Shown here: positions 1 through 4,729 of the stretch, piece after piece
Numbering within the stretch: the stretch's first letter is position 1
Layout of the letters: the number at the start of each line of letters is the position of its first letter
Origin: Nitriliruptorales bacterium
GTDB lineage: Bacteria > Actinomycetota > Nitriliruptoria > Euzebyales > Egibacteraceae
Direction: 5' to 3'
Length of the DNA stretch: 5,056 nucleotides
Assembly (NCBI GenBank): GCA_007133145.1
Contig: SLNF01000189.1
Location: 1-5,056 of the forward strand
Position numbers and translations under genes: made by a program
Notes under the pieces: generated by a model
The model's input: the letters and a program-made list of their open reading frames with translations, nothing else
Told to the model about the DNA's origin: nothing
The model's database searches: none

Positions 1-422
1 ACGCCGCCGAGCAGGAGCCCGACGCGATGATCGACGTCGCGACGCTCACCGGCGCCCAGATCGTCGCGCTCGGCTCGAAGATCGCCGGGCTCATGGGCTC
101 CGACGACGACCTCCTCGCCGCGCTCGAGGGTGCGGCCGAGCAGACCGGCGAGCTGCTCTGGCGCCTGCCGCTGCCCAAGGAGTACCGCGAGCACCTCGAC
201 AGCGACGTCGCTGACCTCAAGAACATCGGCAAGGGCCGCGAGGCCGGCACGCTCGCCGCGGGGCTCTTCCTCAAGGAGTTCACCGGCGAGGTGCCCTGGG
301 CGCATCTCGACATCGCCGGGCCGGCGTTCGAGGACAACGGCAACGGGCCCCTGCAGGGCAAGGGCGGCACCGGCATGGGCGTGCGCACCCTCGTGGCCTA
401 CGCCTGCAGCCTCGCCGACTGA
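1..422 (+). CDS. pepA: Leucyl aminopeptidase (M17 family), C-terminal part, 5' end outside window
   Basis: This is the last ~139 codons of a cytosolic M17 leucyl aminopeptidase, a two-metal hexameric exopeptidase that removes N-terminal residues from peptides. The reading frame is open from base 3 (codons Ala-Ala-Glu-Gln-Glu-Pro-Asp-Ala), so the ATG at 27 is an internal methionine and not the start. Family hallmarks seen in order are PDAMIDVATLTGA, the WRLPLPKEYREHL segment, DLKNIG, the AGTLAAGLFLKEF helix, and WAHLDIAGPAF followed by GGTGMGVRTL near the end. These match the C-terminal catalytic domain of E. coli PepA closely as I remember it. The NTDAEGR metal/bicarbonate-site motif lies just upstream of the window and cannot be checked. 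The stop is TGA at 420-422. The gene converges with the minus-strand thioesterase gene. Family identity is firm; exact substrate preference is not shown. Confidence 0.96.
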   Translation, partial: AAEQEPDAMIDVATLTGAQIVALGSKIAGLMGSDDDLLAALEGAAEQTGELLWRLPLPKEYREHLDSDVADLKNIGKGREAGTLAAGLFLKEFTGEVPWAHLDIAGPAFEDNGNGPLQGKGGTGMGVRTLVAYACSLAD

Positions 423-426
423 GGAA

Positions 427-461
427 GCCGGGAGGGACGGGCGCCGTCGTGCCGCCCCGGC
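427..461. terminator. Nested hairpin between convergent genes, candidate bidirectional terminator
   Basis: In the 51-base gap between two convergent stop codons, GCCGGG (427-432) pairs with CCCGGC (456-461). Inside it GACGG (436-440) pairs with CCGTC (444-448) around a 3-base loop. The structure is symmetric enough to fold in both transcripts. There is no T-run on either side, which is common for hairpin terminators in high-GC actinobacteria. The position is the main argument; termination itself is inferred. Confidence 0.5.
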
Positions 462-473
462 CGGCGCGGTCAG

Positions 474-860
474 TCAGCCCTGACCGAAGCTCTCCCGGTC
501 GACGACGACGCGACGGTGACGGCAGCGGGCGACCTCCTGCTCGCGGCCGTCGGTGACGGTGATGCTGAACTCCAGGCGCCGCCCATGCACGCCGAGCAGC
601 ACGGCCTCGGCGACGACGTGCTCGCCGAGCGGGGTCGGCGCGAGGTGGTCGACCTCGAGCCACGAGCCCACGCTGGTCTGGCTCTCGTGGAGGCAGTCGC
701 CGAGCGCGGCGACGGCCGCCTGCTCGCACAGGGCGACGACGCGAGGGGTCCCGAGCACGGGGAGATCGCCGGAGCCGAGCGCGCTCGCGGTGTCGGCCTC
801 GGCGACGGTGAGCGCGACGCTTGCTCGGCGTCCCGGCGCGCAGTCGTTGGGCTCTCGCAT
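474..860 (-). CDS. FlK-like hotdog-fold acyl-CoA thioesterase, 128 aa
   Basis: A small, probably cytosolic single-domain hotdog thioesterase expected to hydrolyse an acyl-CoA. It resembles the family of fluoroacetyl-CoA thioesterase FlK (139 residues). FlK's triad is Thr42, Glu50 and His76; here Thr38 (GTP), Glu46 (CEQAA) and His72 (VDHLAPTPLG) sit at the same spacings of 8 and 26 residues. At the same offset of four, Gly65 and Arg116 match FlK Gly69 and Arg120. The lid residue Phe36, linked to fluoroacetate selectivity, corresponds to Asp32, so a different small acyl-CoA is likelier. Residues 82-120 form the usual beta strands (VVAEAVLLGV, LEFSITVTDG, ARCRHRRVVV). The ATG is at 858-860, preceded on the minus strand by an AGGA-type site five bases upstream; the stop is TGA at 474-476. 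No membrane segment is visible. It is divergent from the membrane-protein gene and not in an operon with it. FlK residue numbers are from memory; the physiological substrate is unknown. Confidence 0.82.
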   Translation of the reverse strand: MREPNDCAPGRRASVALTVAEADTASALGSGDLPVLGTPRVVALCEQAAVAALGDCLHESQTSVGSWLEVDHLAPTPLGEHVVAEAVLLGVHGRRLEFSITVTDGREQEVARCRHRRVVVDRESFGQG

Positions 861-876
861 CGTGTCCTCGTCGCTC

Positions 877-898
877 GCCAGCGTGAGTGGGCGCTGGC
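877..898. promoter_or_regulatory. Inverted repeat GCCAGCG-N8-CGCTGGC, candidate operator or 5'UTR hairpin
   Basis: A perfect 7-bp inverted repeat (877-883 and 892-898) with an 8-base spacer lies in the divergent gap, 16 bases upstream of the thioesterase ATG. Geometry of about one and a half helical turns between half-site centres fits a dimeric repressor site. It could instead be a hairpin in the thioesterase leader RNA, close to its ribosome binding site. The symmetry is seen directly; function is inferred. Confidence 0.4.
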
Positions 899-917
899 AG
901 GATGGCTCGTTGGTGGA

Positions 918-944
918 CGGGCGCAGCCCGGCGTGTCGATCGAC
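918..944. promoter_or_regulatory. Two further dyads in the divergent intergenic region
   Basis: CGGGC (918-922) and GCCCG (926-930) form a 5-bp stem around a 3-base loop. A few bases further, GTCGATCGAC (935-944) is a perfect 10-base palindrome. They lie just upstream of the GAGGA ribosome binding site at 949-953. They may be protein-binding or RNA-structure elements governing the plus-strand transcript. No convincing -35/-10 pair could be assigned in this gap. Short palindromes arise by chance in GC-rich DNA, so confidence is low. Confidence 0.25.
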
Positions 945-959
945 CCGCGAGGACCCAGC

Positions 960-1007
960 ATGAGCGACGGCGAGGCGGCCTTCAAGTGCGAGCGGCGCAG
1001 GCCGTGA
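960..1007 (+). CDS. Candidate 15-codon small ORF translationally coupled to the downstream membrane-protein gene
   Basis: ATG at 960 opens a 15-residue peptide, MSDGEAAFKCERRRP, ending in TGA at 1005-1007. A good Shine-Dalgarno GAGGA (949-953) sits six bases upstream of the ATG. The stop overlaps the next gene's start in the sequence GTGA (1004-1007), the classic arrangement for translational coupling. The downstream GTG has only a weak ribosome binding site of its own, so ribosomes finishing this ORF may be what initiates it. The peptide has no recognisable domain; its acidic start and basic tail suggest nothing specific. An alternative is that ATG 960 is the ancestral start of the membrane protein and a frameshift separates the two frames. 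Whether the peptide has a function is unknown. Confidence 0.45.
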   Translation: MSDGEAAFKCERRRP

Positions 1008-1795
1008 CCGACCCGCTTGGCGTCATGGCGATCATCGCGGCGCAGGCCGCGGTCGGCGGCGCGGTGCTGACGTGGCTGCTCAGGTTGTGGGGCGAGGCAC
1101 GACGCGGGTTCTTCCTCCTCATGGGCGTGACGGTCACCCTCGTCGCCTGGGGTGCCTACGCCGCCGCCCGTGCCGCCTTCGAGCCGGCCGAGGCCGTCGT
1201 CGCGTTCCTGCCGGGCGACCCGTCACTGCTGCTCTTCGTCACCGCGGCGCTCTCGATGCTGTCGGTCGTCCTGCTCGTCGCCCGGGCCGACCGGGCCGGA
1301 CGCCGCGCCGGCGTGGCCGCGGCGCTCGTCGGCGTCGTCGCGCTCGTGCCGTTGGCTGCCGCACGGCAGACCGCCGTGGGGGCCGGCGTCGCCGAGGTGG
1401 CCCTCGGTGCGGCCTTCCTCGGCGCGACCCTCTACGGGCTCGTGCTCGGGCACTGGTACCTCTTCGAGCGCGCCCTCGACAACCGCCACATGATCGACGC
1501 CGCGAAGGCCTACGCCGTTGGCTGCGCCGCAGCCGCCGGCTCGGCGGCCCTGTCGGCGACCAACCCCGCACCGCCCCTCGGCGGCTTCTCGCCGTTCCTC
1601 GCCATCCCCGGCTTCTCGGTCTACCTCGCCTTCGGTCTCGTTGCGGTCTGCGCGCTCATCGCCGGGTTCACCTGGAAGCTGGCCACCGAGGGTGGACGCT
1701 CGATCCAGGCGGCGACCGGGCTCATGTACCTCGCGCTCATCATGGCCTTCAGCGCCGAGCTCTCCTCGAAGGTCCGCTTCTTCGCTGCGGTCTGA
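1004..1795 (+). CDS. Integral membrane protein of about 8 helices, function unknown, 263 aa
   Basis: I do not recognise the family. With the GTG at 1004 the protein has 263 residues and about eight hydrophobic helices, near residues 6-28, 36-57, 74-93, 101-120, 128-150, 166-184, 204-224 and 234-251. The first loop carries basic residues (Arg27, Arg33, Arg34), and basic loops recur at 94-101 and 156-161. The helix-5 end reads LVLGHWYLFERAL, with His150-Trp151-Tyr152 likely at the membrane edge; the C-terminus has Glu252, Lys256 and Arg258 in SAELSSKVRFF. Such polar residues at helix ends would suit cofactor or ligand contacts, but no heme, metal or transporter signature is definite. There is no cleavable signal peptide. 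GTG 1004 is preferred because it overlaps the preceding mini-ORF stop; ATG 1025 is an alternative, and the frame is also open back to 887, where the extra residues are arginine-rich and not membrane-like. The stop is TGA 1793-1795. Confidence 0.78.
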   Translation: MTDPLGVMAIIAAQAAVGGAVLTWLLRLWGEARRGFFLLMGVTVTLVAWGAYAAARAAFEPAEAVVAFLPGDPSLLLFVTAALSMLSVVLLVARADRAGRRAGVAAALVGVVALVPLAAARQTAVGAGVAEVALGAAFLGATLYGLVLGHWYLFERALDNRHMIDAAKAYAVGCAAAAGSAALSATNPAPPLGGFSPFLAIPGFSVYLAFGLVAVCALIAGFTWKLATEGGRSIQAATGLMYLALIMAFSAELSSKVRFFAAV

Positions 1796-1803
1796 GCGTC
1801 CCC

Positions 1804-1827
1804 GGCGGCGCACCCGGGGTTGCCGCC
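1804..1827 (+). terminator. GC hairpin just after the membrane-protein stop, candidate terminator
   Basis: GGCGGC (1804-1809) pairs with GCCGCC (1822-1827). The stem can continue through a G-T pair and ACC/GGT (1812-1814 with 1818-1820) around a CGG loop. It begins eight bases after the stop codon. No T-tract follows. Position and stem strength support a terminator or mRNA 3' stabiliser; this is inference. Confidence 0.5.
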
Positions 1828-1838
1828 TGGTCCGGCGT

Positions 1839-1940
1839 GGCCGACGGTGGTCGGGCCGCCCGACGTTCCCGCCGAGGGCCCGCTCGAGGCCGACGGTGGT
1901 CGGGCCGCCCGACGTTCCCGCCGAGGGCCCGCTCGAGGCC
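1839..1940. repeat. Perfect 49-bp tandem repeat, 2.1 copies
   Basis: The 49-base unit at 1842-1890 is repeated without mismatch at 1891-1939. Identity at period 49 extends from 1839 to 1940, after which the sequences diverge. Each unit holds two small dyads: GTCGGG-CCG-CCCGAC (6-bp stem) and CGAG-GGCCCG-CTCG (4-bp stem). As 49 is not a multiple of three, the copies shift frame, so the array is not a coding repeat. It lies between the membrane-protein gene and the DUF2252 gene, about 130 bases upstream of the latter. Complete identity implies a recent duplication, or a variable-number locus. A regulatory role is possible but not shown. Confidence 0.95.
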
Positions 1941-1986
1941 TCACAGCGCCGGGGCCGGACCGGGCAGGCACCCTGCTCGGCCCGCG

Positions 1987-2005
1987 AGCGCGCCGAGCGC
2001 GCGCT
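1987..2005. other. GC-rich hairpin AGCGCGC/GCGCGCT upstream of the DUF2252 gene
   Basis: AGCGCGC (1987-1993) pairs perfectly with GCGCGCT (1999-2005) around a 5-base loop, 65 bases before the GTG of the DUF2252 gene. It could be part of a leader RNA, a terminator for incoming transcription, or an operator. Alternating GC sequence makes chance pairing likely, so only the structure itself is claimed. The rest of 1941-2069 shows no other clear element apart from the ribosome binding site. Confidence 0.3.
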
Positions 2006-2055
2006 GTCGGTGGCCGAGGCGGTAGCGTGCCGTCCGCACCACCGACCGCCGACCT

Positions 2056-2062
2056 AGGAGGA
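2056..2062 (+). promoter_or_regulatory. Strong ribosome binding site AGGAGGA
   Basis: AGGAGGA lies seven bases upstream of the GTG at 2070 and fixes that codon as the start of the DUF2252 gene. It is one of the best Shine-Dalgarno matches in the window, suggesting efficient translation of this gene. Confidence 0.85.
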
Positions 2063-2069
2063 AGCGCGC

Positions 2070-3500
2070 GTGAGAGGCACCTCGCTGCGGCCACCCGGTC
2101 GTCACGTCGTCCTCGCGAGCACCGACGCCGAGCCCTTCGCCTCGCTACGCAGCCGCCCATTGCCGCGCGAGGAGCGCCGCAGGATCGGCAAGCGGCTGCG
2201 CAAGGACGTGCCGCGCTCGGCCCTCGGGCGTTGGGAGCCACCCGCTGACCGCGTCGACCCGCTCGAGCTCATCGCGCGCAGTCATGAGGGTCGGATCCCC
2301 TGGCTCGTGCCGGTCCGCTTCGGGCGCATGGCCGCCTCGCCCTACGGGTTCCTGCGCGGCACGGCGATCGTCATGGCCGAGGACTTCGCCCTCCTGCCGT
2401 CGACGAACATCCAACCGGTGATCTGTGGGGACGCCCACGTCGGCAACATCGGGTTCTACGCCTCGCCCGAGCGCACCCTCGTCCTCGACCTCAACGACTT
2501 CGACGAGGCCCACCCGGGCAGCTGGGAGTGGGACCTGCGGCGGCTCGCGACGAGCGTGTGGGTCGCCGGGCGGGAGAACGGCGCGAGCGAGGGGGAGTGC
2601 GAGGCCGCCGCGAGGGCCTGCTCGGCGGCCTACCGGGCGCACATGCGCGAGCTCTACGACCAGCCGCTCTTCCTGCGTTCCTTCGAGGAGCTCGACCTCG
2701 AGCGGCTCAAGGACACCGCCTCGGAGAAGTCGCTGACCAGGCAGATCGAGCGCTCGGCCAAGCGCGCCCAGCGGCGCACCTCCGACCGGGCGCTGCCGCG
2801 CTTCACCGAGGTCTTCGACGGCTACCGGCGCATCGTCGAGGAGCCGCCGCTCATCACCCGACCCAGCGACCTCGAGTTCGAGGACGTCGCTGCGGGCCTC
2901 GACGACTACCTCGGCACGCTCGAGCCGCACTGGCAGCGCGTCCTCGGTGGCTACACCCTCGTCGACATCGTCCACAAGGTCGTCGGCGTCGGCAGCGTCG
3001 GCCTGCGCGCCTACATCGCCTTGCTCGAGGGCTCGGGACCCAACGACGTGATCTTCCTCCAGCTCAAGCAGGCCCGCCGCTCGGTCATCGCCCGCCACGT
3101 CCACGGCGAGTCGGCTTGGCACGCCCACCAGGGGCAGCGCGTCGTCGAGTACCAGCGGGCGTTGCAGACCGTCAGCGACCCGCTGCTCGGCTGGACGACG
3201 GTGCGCGGCCACCAGTACTACGTGCGGCAGTTCCGCAACATGAAGGGCACGATCCCCCTCGATGCGATCGACGCCGACGCGCTCACCGACTACGCGGGCA
3301 TCTGCGCCCAGCTGCTCGCCAAGGGCCACGCCCGCACGAGCGGCGCCTCGCTCATCGTCGGCTACCTCGGCAAGTCCGAGAAGTTCGACGGCCACCTCGC
3401 CCGCTTCGCGAAGGCCTACGCCGATCAGACCGAGGCCGACCATGCCGCGCTCGTCGCGGCGGTGCGACGCGGCGACGTGCCAGCCGAGCACGGCATCTGA
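2070..3500 (+). CDS. DUF2252 family protein, kinase/phosphotransferase-like motifs in permuted order, 476 aa
   Basis: A full-length member of the uncharacterised DUF2252 family (typically about 400-470 residues), probably cytosolic: no signal peptide or membrane segment is visible. Hallmarks in order are RFGRMAASPYGFLRG (83-97), CGDAHVGNIG (119-128), LDLNDFDEAHPGSWEWDLRRLA (about 139-160), VHKVVGVGSVGLRAY (301-315), IFLQLKQARRSV (328-339), GQRVVEYQRALQ (355-366) and YYVRQFRNMKG (383-393). GDAHVGN resembles the HGDxxxxN catalytic loop of aminoglycoside phosphotransferases (Asp121, Asn126), NDFDEA the metal-binding Asp motif (Asp143), and the following WDLRRLA the conserved DLA helix. GVGSVG and Lys333 resemble the nucleotide-binding glycine loop and lysine, but lie C-terminal to the catalytic motifs. 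A phosphotransferase activity is inferred, and the substrate is unknown. Start GTG 2070 is set by AGGAGGA. It stands alone, flanked by candidate terminators, so context gives no function. Residues 217-245 are basic and probably helical. Confidence 0.9.
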   Translation: MRGTSLRPPGRHVVLASTDAEPFASLRSRPLPREERRRIGKRLRKDVPRSALGRWEPPADRVDPLELIARSHEGRIPWLVPVRFGRMAASPYGFLRGTAIVMAEDFALLPSTNIQPVICGDAHVGNIGFYASPERTLVLDLNDFDEAHPGSWEWDLRRLATSVWVAGRENGASEGECEAAARACSAAYRAHMRELYDQPLFLRSFEELDLERLKDTASEKSLTRQIERSAKRAQRRTSDRALPRFTEVFDGYRRIVEEPPLITRPSDLEFEDVAAGLDDYLGTLEPHWQRVLGGYTLVDIVHKVVGVGSVGLRAYIALLEGSGPNDVIFLQLKQARRSVIARHVHGESAWHAHQGQRVVEYQRALQTVSDPLLGWTTVRGHQYYVRQFRNMKGTIPLDAIDADALTDYAGICAQLLAKGHARTSGASLIVGYLGKSEKFDGHLARFAKAYADQTEADHAALVAAVRRGDVPAEHGI

Positions 3501-3503
3501 CAT

Positions 3504-3515
3504 GGGGCCGGCCCC
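3504..3515. other. Perfect 12-base palindrome GGGGCCGGCCCC
   Basis: This self-complementary sequence starts three bases after the DUF2252 stop codon. It can fold as GGGG-CCGG-CCCC in RNA. It may contribute to a 3' end structure together with the hairpin at 3537-3560. No T-tract follows. Confidence 0.35.
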
Positions 3516-3536
3516 GGGCGACATCGCTGCTGGTTC

Positions 3537-3560
3537 GTCCGCAGCTTGAGGGCTGCGGGC
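3537..3560 (+). terminator. 9-bp-stem hairpin after DUF2252, candidate terminator
   Basis: GTCCGCAGC (3537-3545) pairs with GCTGCGGGC (3552-3560), nine pairs including one G-U, around the loop TTGAGG. It starts 37 bases after the DUF2252 stop. Its place between two plus-strand genes with a 231-base gap suggests it ends the DUF2252 transcript. No T-run follows, so a terminator role is likely but unproven. Confidence 0.5.
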
Positions 3561-3561
3561 A

Positions 3562-3589
3562 ACCTGCCGTCGTCGGCGGACTGGCAGGT
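3562..3589. other. Second hairpin ACCTGCC/GGCAGGT in the gap before the SDR gene
   Basis: ACCTGCC (3562-3568) and GGCAGGT (3583-3589) form a perfect 7-bp stem with a 14-base loop. CGGACTG (3577-3583) can alternatively pair with CAGTCCG (3613-3619), and GCCG/CGGC (3566-3569 with 3574-3577) gives a third option. These competing pairings could be a leader-RNA switch or just GC-rich coincidence. No riboswitch class is recognised. Confidence 0.3.
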
Positions 3590-3630
3590 CCCGTCAGGCA
3601 GGGCAAGCCCGGCAGTCCGGTCGGCCCTTC

Positions 3631-3726
3631 AGGACGAGACCTTTGGCCCTGCGCTCTACGTTCTTGCCGTCTCTACCTTTTACCCCCGGGTCCAAGTTGG
3701 GCATCGGACTCGTCGTAGAAGGGGGT
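3631..3726 (+). promoter_or_regulatory. Relatively AT-rich stretch upstream of the SDR gene, probable promoter region, with ribosome binding site
   Basis: Bases 3631-3720 contain 38 A/T of 90 (about 58% GC), clearly below the surrounding coding DNA. A lowered melting stability just upstream of a gene is what a promoter region shows. I could not place a convincing -35/-10 pair with a 16-18 base spacer. The purine-rich AAGGGGG at 3719-3725 ends six bases before the ATG at 3732 and is the likely ribosome binding site. Confidence 0.45.
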
Positions 3727-3731
3727 ATGGC

Positions 3732-4499
3732 ATGGGTACGTTCACGGACAAGGTCGCCATCATTACTGGTGCGAGCTCTGGTATCGGCAGGGCCACCGCG
3801 CTCGGTGCCGCCCGGGAGGGCGCGAGCATCGTCGTCGCAGACATGGATGCGGAGGGCGGCAACGAGACGGTCACCCTCGCGAAGGAGCTCGGCGCCGAGT
3901 CGGTCTTCGTCCACGCCGACGTCACCGACGCCGACAGCGTCGATGCGCTCGTGAGCGAGGCGCTCGACCGTTTCGGCGCTCTCGACCTCGCCTTCAACAA
4001 CGCCGGGATCGCCGGAGCGTTCGGGGAGACCCACACCTACGAGACCGACGCCTGGGACGCCGTCATCGCGGTCAACCTCACCGGCGTCTTCAACTGCCTC
4101 AAGGCCGAGCTGGCCGTGATGCGGGAGCGCGGTGCAGGGGCGGTGGTCAACACCGCCTCGATCCTCGGTCTCGTCGGCTTCGCGAACACCCCCGCCTACA
4201 CCGCGTCGAAGCACGGCGTCGTCGGGCTCACGCAGGTGGCGGCGCTCGAGAACGCCGGCCACGGGATCCGGGTCAACGCGGTGTGCCCGGGCTTCATCGA
4301 GACGCCGATGGTCATGGACGGTCCGCTCAAGGCGCGAGAGAACCCCGAGGCCCTCGAGTCGATCGAGGACTCCACGCCCGCGGGGCGTCTGGGCCAGCCC
4401 GAGGAGATCGCCGAGGCTGTCCTCTGGCTGTGGTCGGACCGCTCCTCGTACATGAACGGCCACGCGCTCACCGTCGACGGCGCCTACACCGCGAAGTAG
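3732..4499 (+). CDS. Classical short-chain dehydrogenase/reductase (SDR), 255 aa
   Basis: A complete classical SDR, a soluble Rossmann-fold oxidoreductase acting on an alcohol/ketone pair. Visible motifs are the nucleotide-binding TGASSGIG (12-19), acidic Asp37 at the end of beta strand 2 (VVADMD) that favours NAD(H) over NADP(H), DV at 63-64, NNAG (89-92), Asn115, Ser143 in NTASILG, and the catalytic Tyr156-x3-Lys160 (YTASK). PGFIETPM (186-193) and the C-terminal NGHALTVDG are also typical. All four tetrad residues (Asn115, Ser143, Tyr156, Lys160) are present, so it should be active. Length is normal for the family (about 250). The ATG at 3732 is chosen because the SDR fold begins at once and a purine-rich site precedes it; the frame stays open to 3546 but the extra residues do not look like SDR. 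It is similar to FabG/glucose-dehydrogenase-like members; the substrate cannot be deduced, and no pathway partners are adjacent. The stop is TAG 4497-4499. Confidence 0.95.
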   Translation: MGTFTDKVAIITGASSGIGRATALGAAREGASIVVADMDAEGGNETVTLAKELGAESVFVHADVTDADSVDALVSEALDRFGALDLAFNNAGIAGAFGETHTYETDAWDAVIAVNLTGVFNCLKAELAVMRERGAGAVVNTASILGLVGFANTPAYTASKHGVVGLTQVAALENAGHGIRVNAVCPGFIETPMVMDGPLKARENPEALESIEDSTPAGRLGQPEEIAEAVLWLWSDRSSYMNGHALTVDGAYTAK

Positions 4500-4560
4500 G
4501 GCCCCGGAAGCGCGGATCGGCGACCGGTGGGCTCACCCGCCGGCTGCCGGCTGCCCTGAT

Positions 4561-4592
4561 CGGCGGCGACGAGGTGCGGTCAGTCGCCGCCG
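4561..4592 (+). terminator. Perfect 10-bp-stem hairpin after the SDR gene, candidate terminator
   Basis: CGGCGGCGAC (4561-4570) is exactly complementary to GTCGCCGCCG (4583-4592) around a 12-base loop. It starts 62 bases after the SDR stop and is the longest perfect stem noted in the window. No T-tract follows. It most likely ends the SDR transcript; an operator for the next gene is an alternative. Confidence 0.55.
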
Positions 4593-4621
4593 TGCAGCGC
4601 AACGCGGTCTGCTCGCGAGGT

Positions 4622-4649
4622 GCCGCCGAGCGGGTACGGTCACGGCGGC
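4622..4649. other. Hairpin GCCGCCG/CGGCGGC upstream of the zinc-ribbon gene
   Basis: GCCGCCG (4622-4628) pairs with CGGCGGC (4643-4649) around a 14-base loop containing GGTACGGTCA. The loop includes a TANNNT hexamer (TACGGT, 4635-4640) that could be a -10 element, but no matching -35 is seen. Both readings are weak. The rest of 4500-4729 shows only a short GCCGGCT duplication at 4539-4552. Confidence 0.25.
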
Positions 4650-4729
4650 CAACGCGGGGTGTGCGATCGTGCCTCGCCGACGCCGGAGACCGACGCTCGC
4701 TCGAGAGTCCGGCCAGAGGAGTCCAGAGG

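Noticed and set aside
516..963. Plus-strand frames over the thioesterase gene
   Set aside because: They are shadows of the minus-strand thioesterase, which has a conserved triad and a proper ribosome binding site; only the terminal 15 codons from ATG 960 were kept as a candidate small ORF.
887..1003. Longer start for the membrane protein at ATG 887
   Set aside because: The added 39 residues are arginine-rich and unlike the rest, and they cover the dyads and the GAGGA site of the small ORF; GTG 1004 with the GTGA overlap fits better.
2023..2028. TAGCGT as a -10 element for the DUF2252 gene (similarly TACGGT at 4635-4640)
   Set aside because: The hexamers fit TANNNT but no TTGNNN-like -35 lies 16-18 bases upstream, so they are not strong enough to call as promoters.
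1820..2248. Plus-strand 142-codon frame across the tandem repeat
   Set aside because: The 49-base period breaks frame between copies, composition is Pro/Arg/Ala noise, and it runs into the DUF2252 gene in another frame.
2145..3524. 459-codon open frame on the minus strand opposite the DUF2252 gene
   Set aside because: It is a shadow of the GC-rich codon use of the DUF2252 gene: composition is dominated by Val, Glu, Ala, Arg and Asp without motifs, while the plus strand carries clear conserved family motifs.
3546..3731. In-frame 62-residue N-terminal extension of the SDR
   Set aside because: The SDR fold starts immediately at ATG 3732 with a ribosome binding site before it; the upstream stretch has no targeting or domain features and overlaps hairpins.
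3594..4463. 289-codon open frame on the minus strand opposite the SDR gene
   Set aside because: It is antisense to a complete SDR with all catalytic motifs; its translation shows no recognisable domain and it is rich in Arg, Gly, Asp and Val, as expected for a shadow frame.
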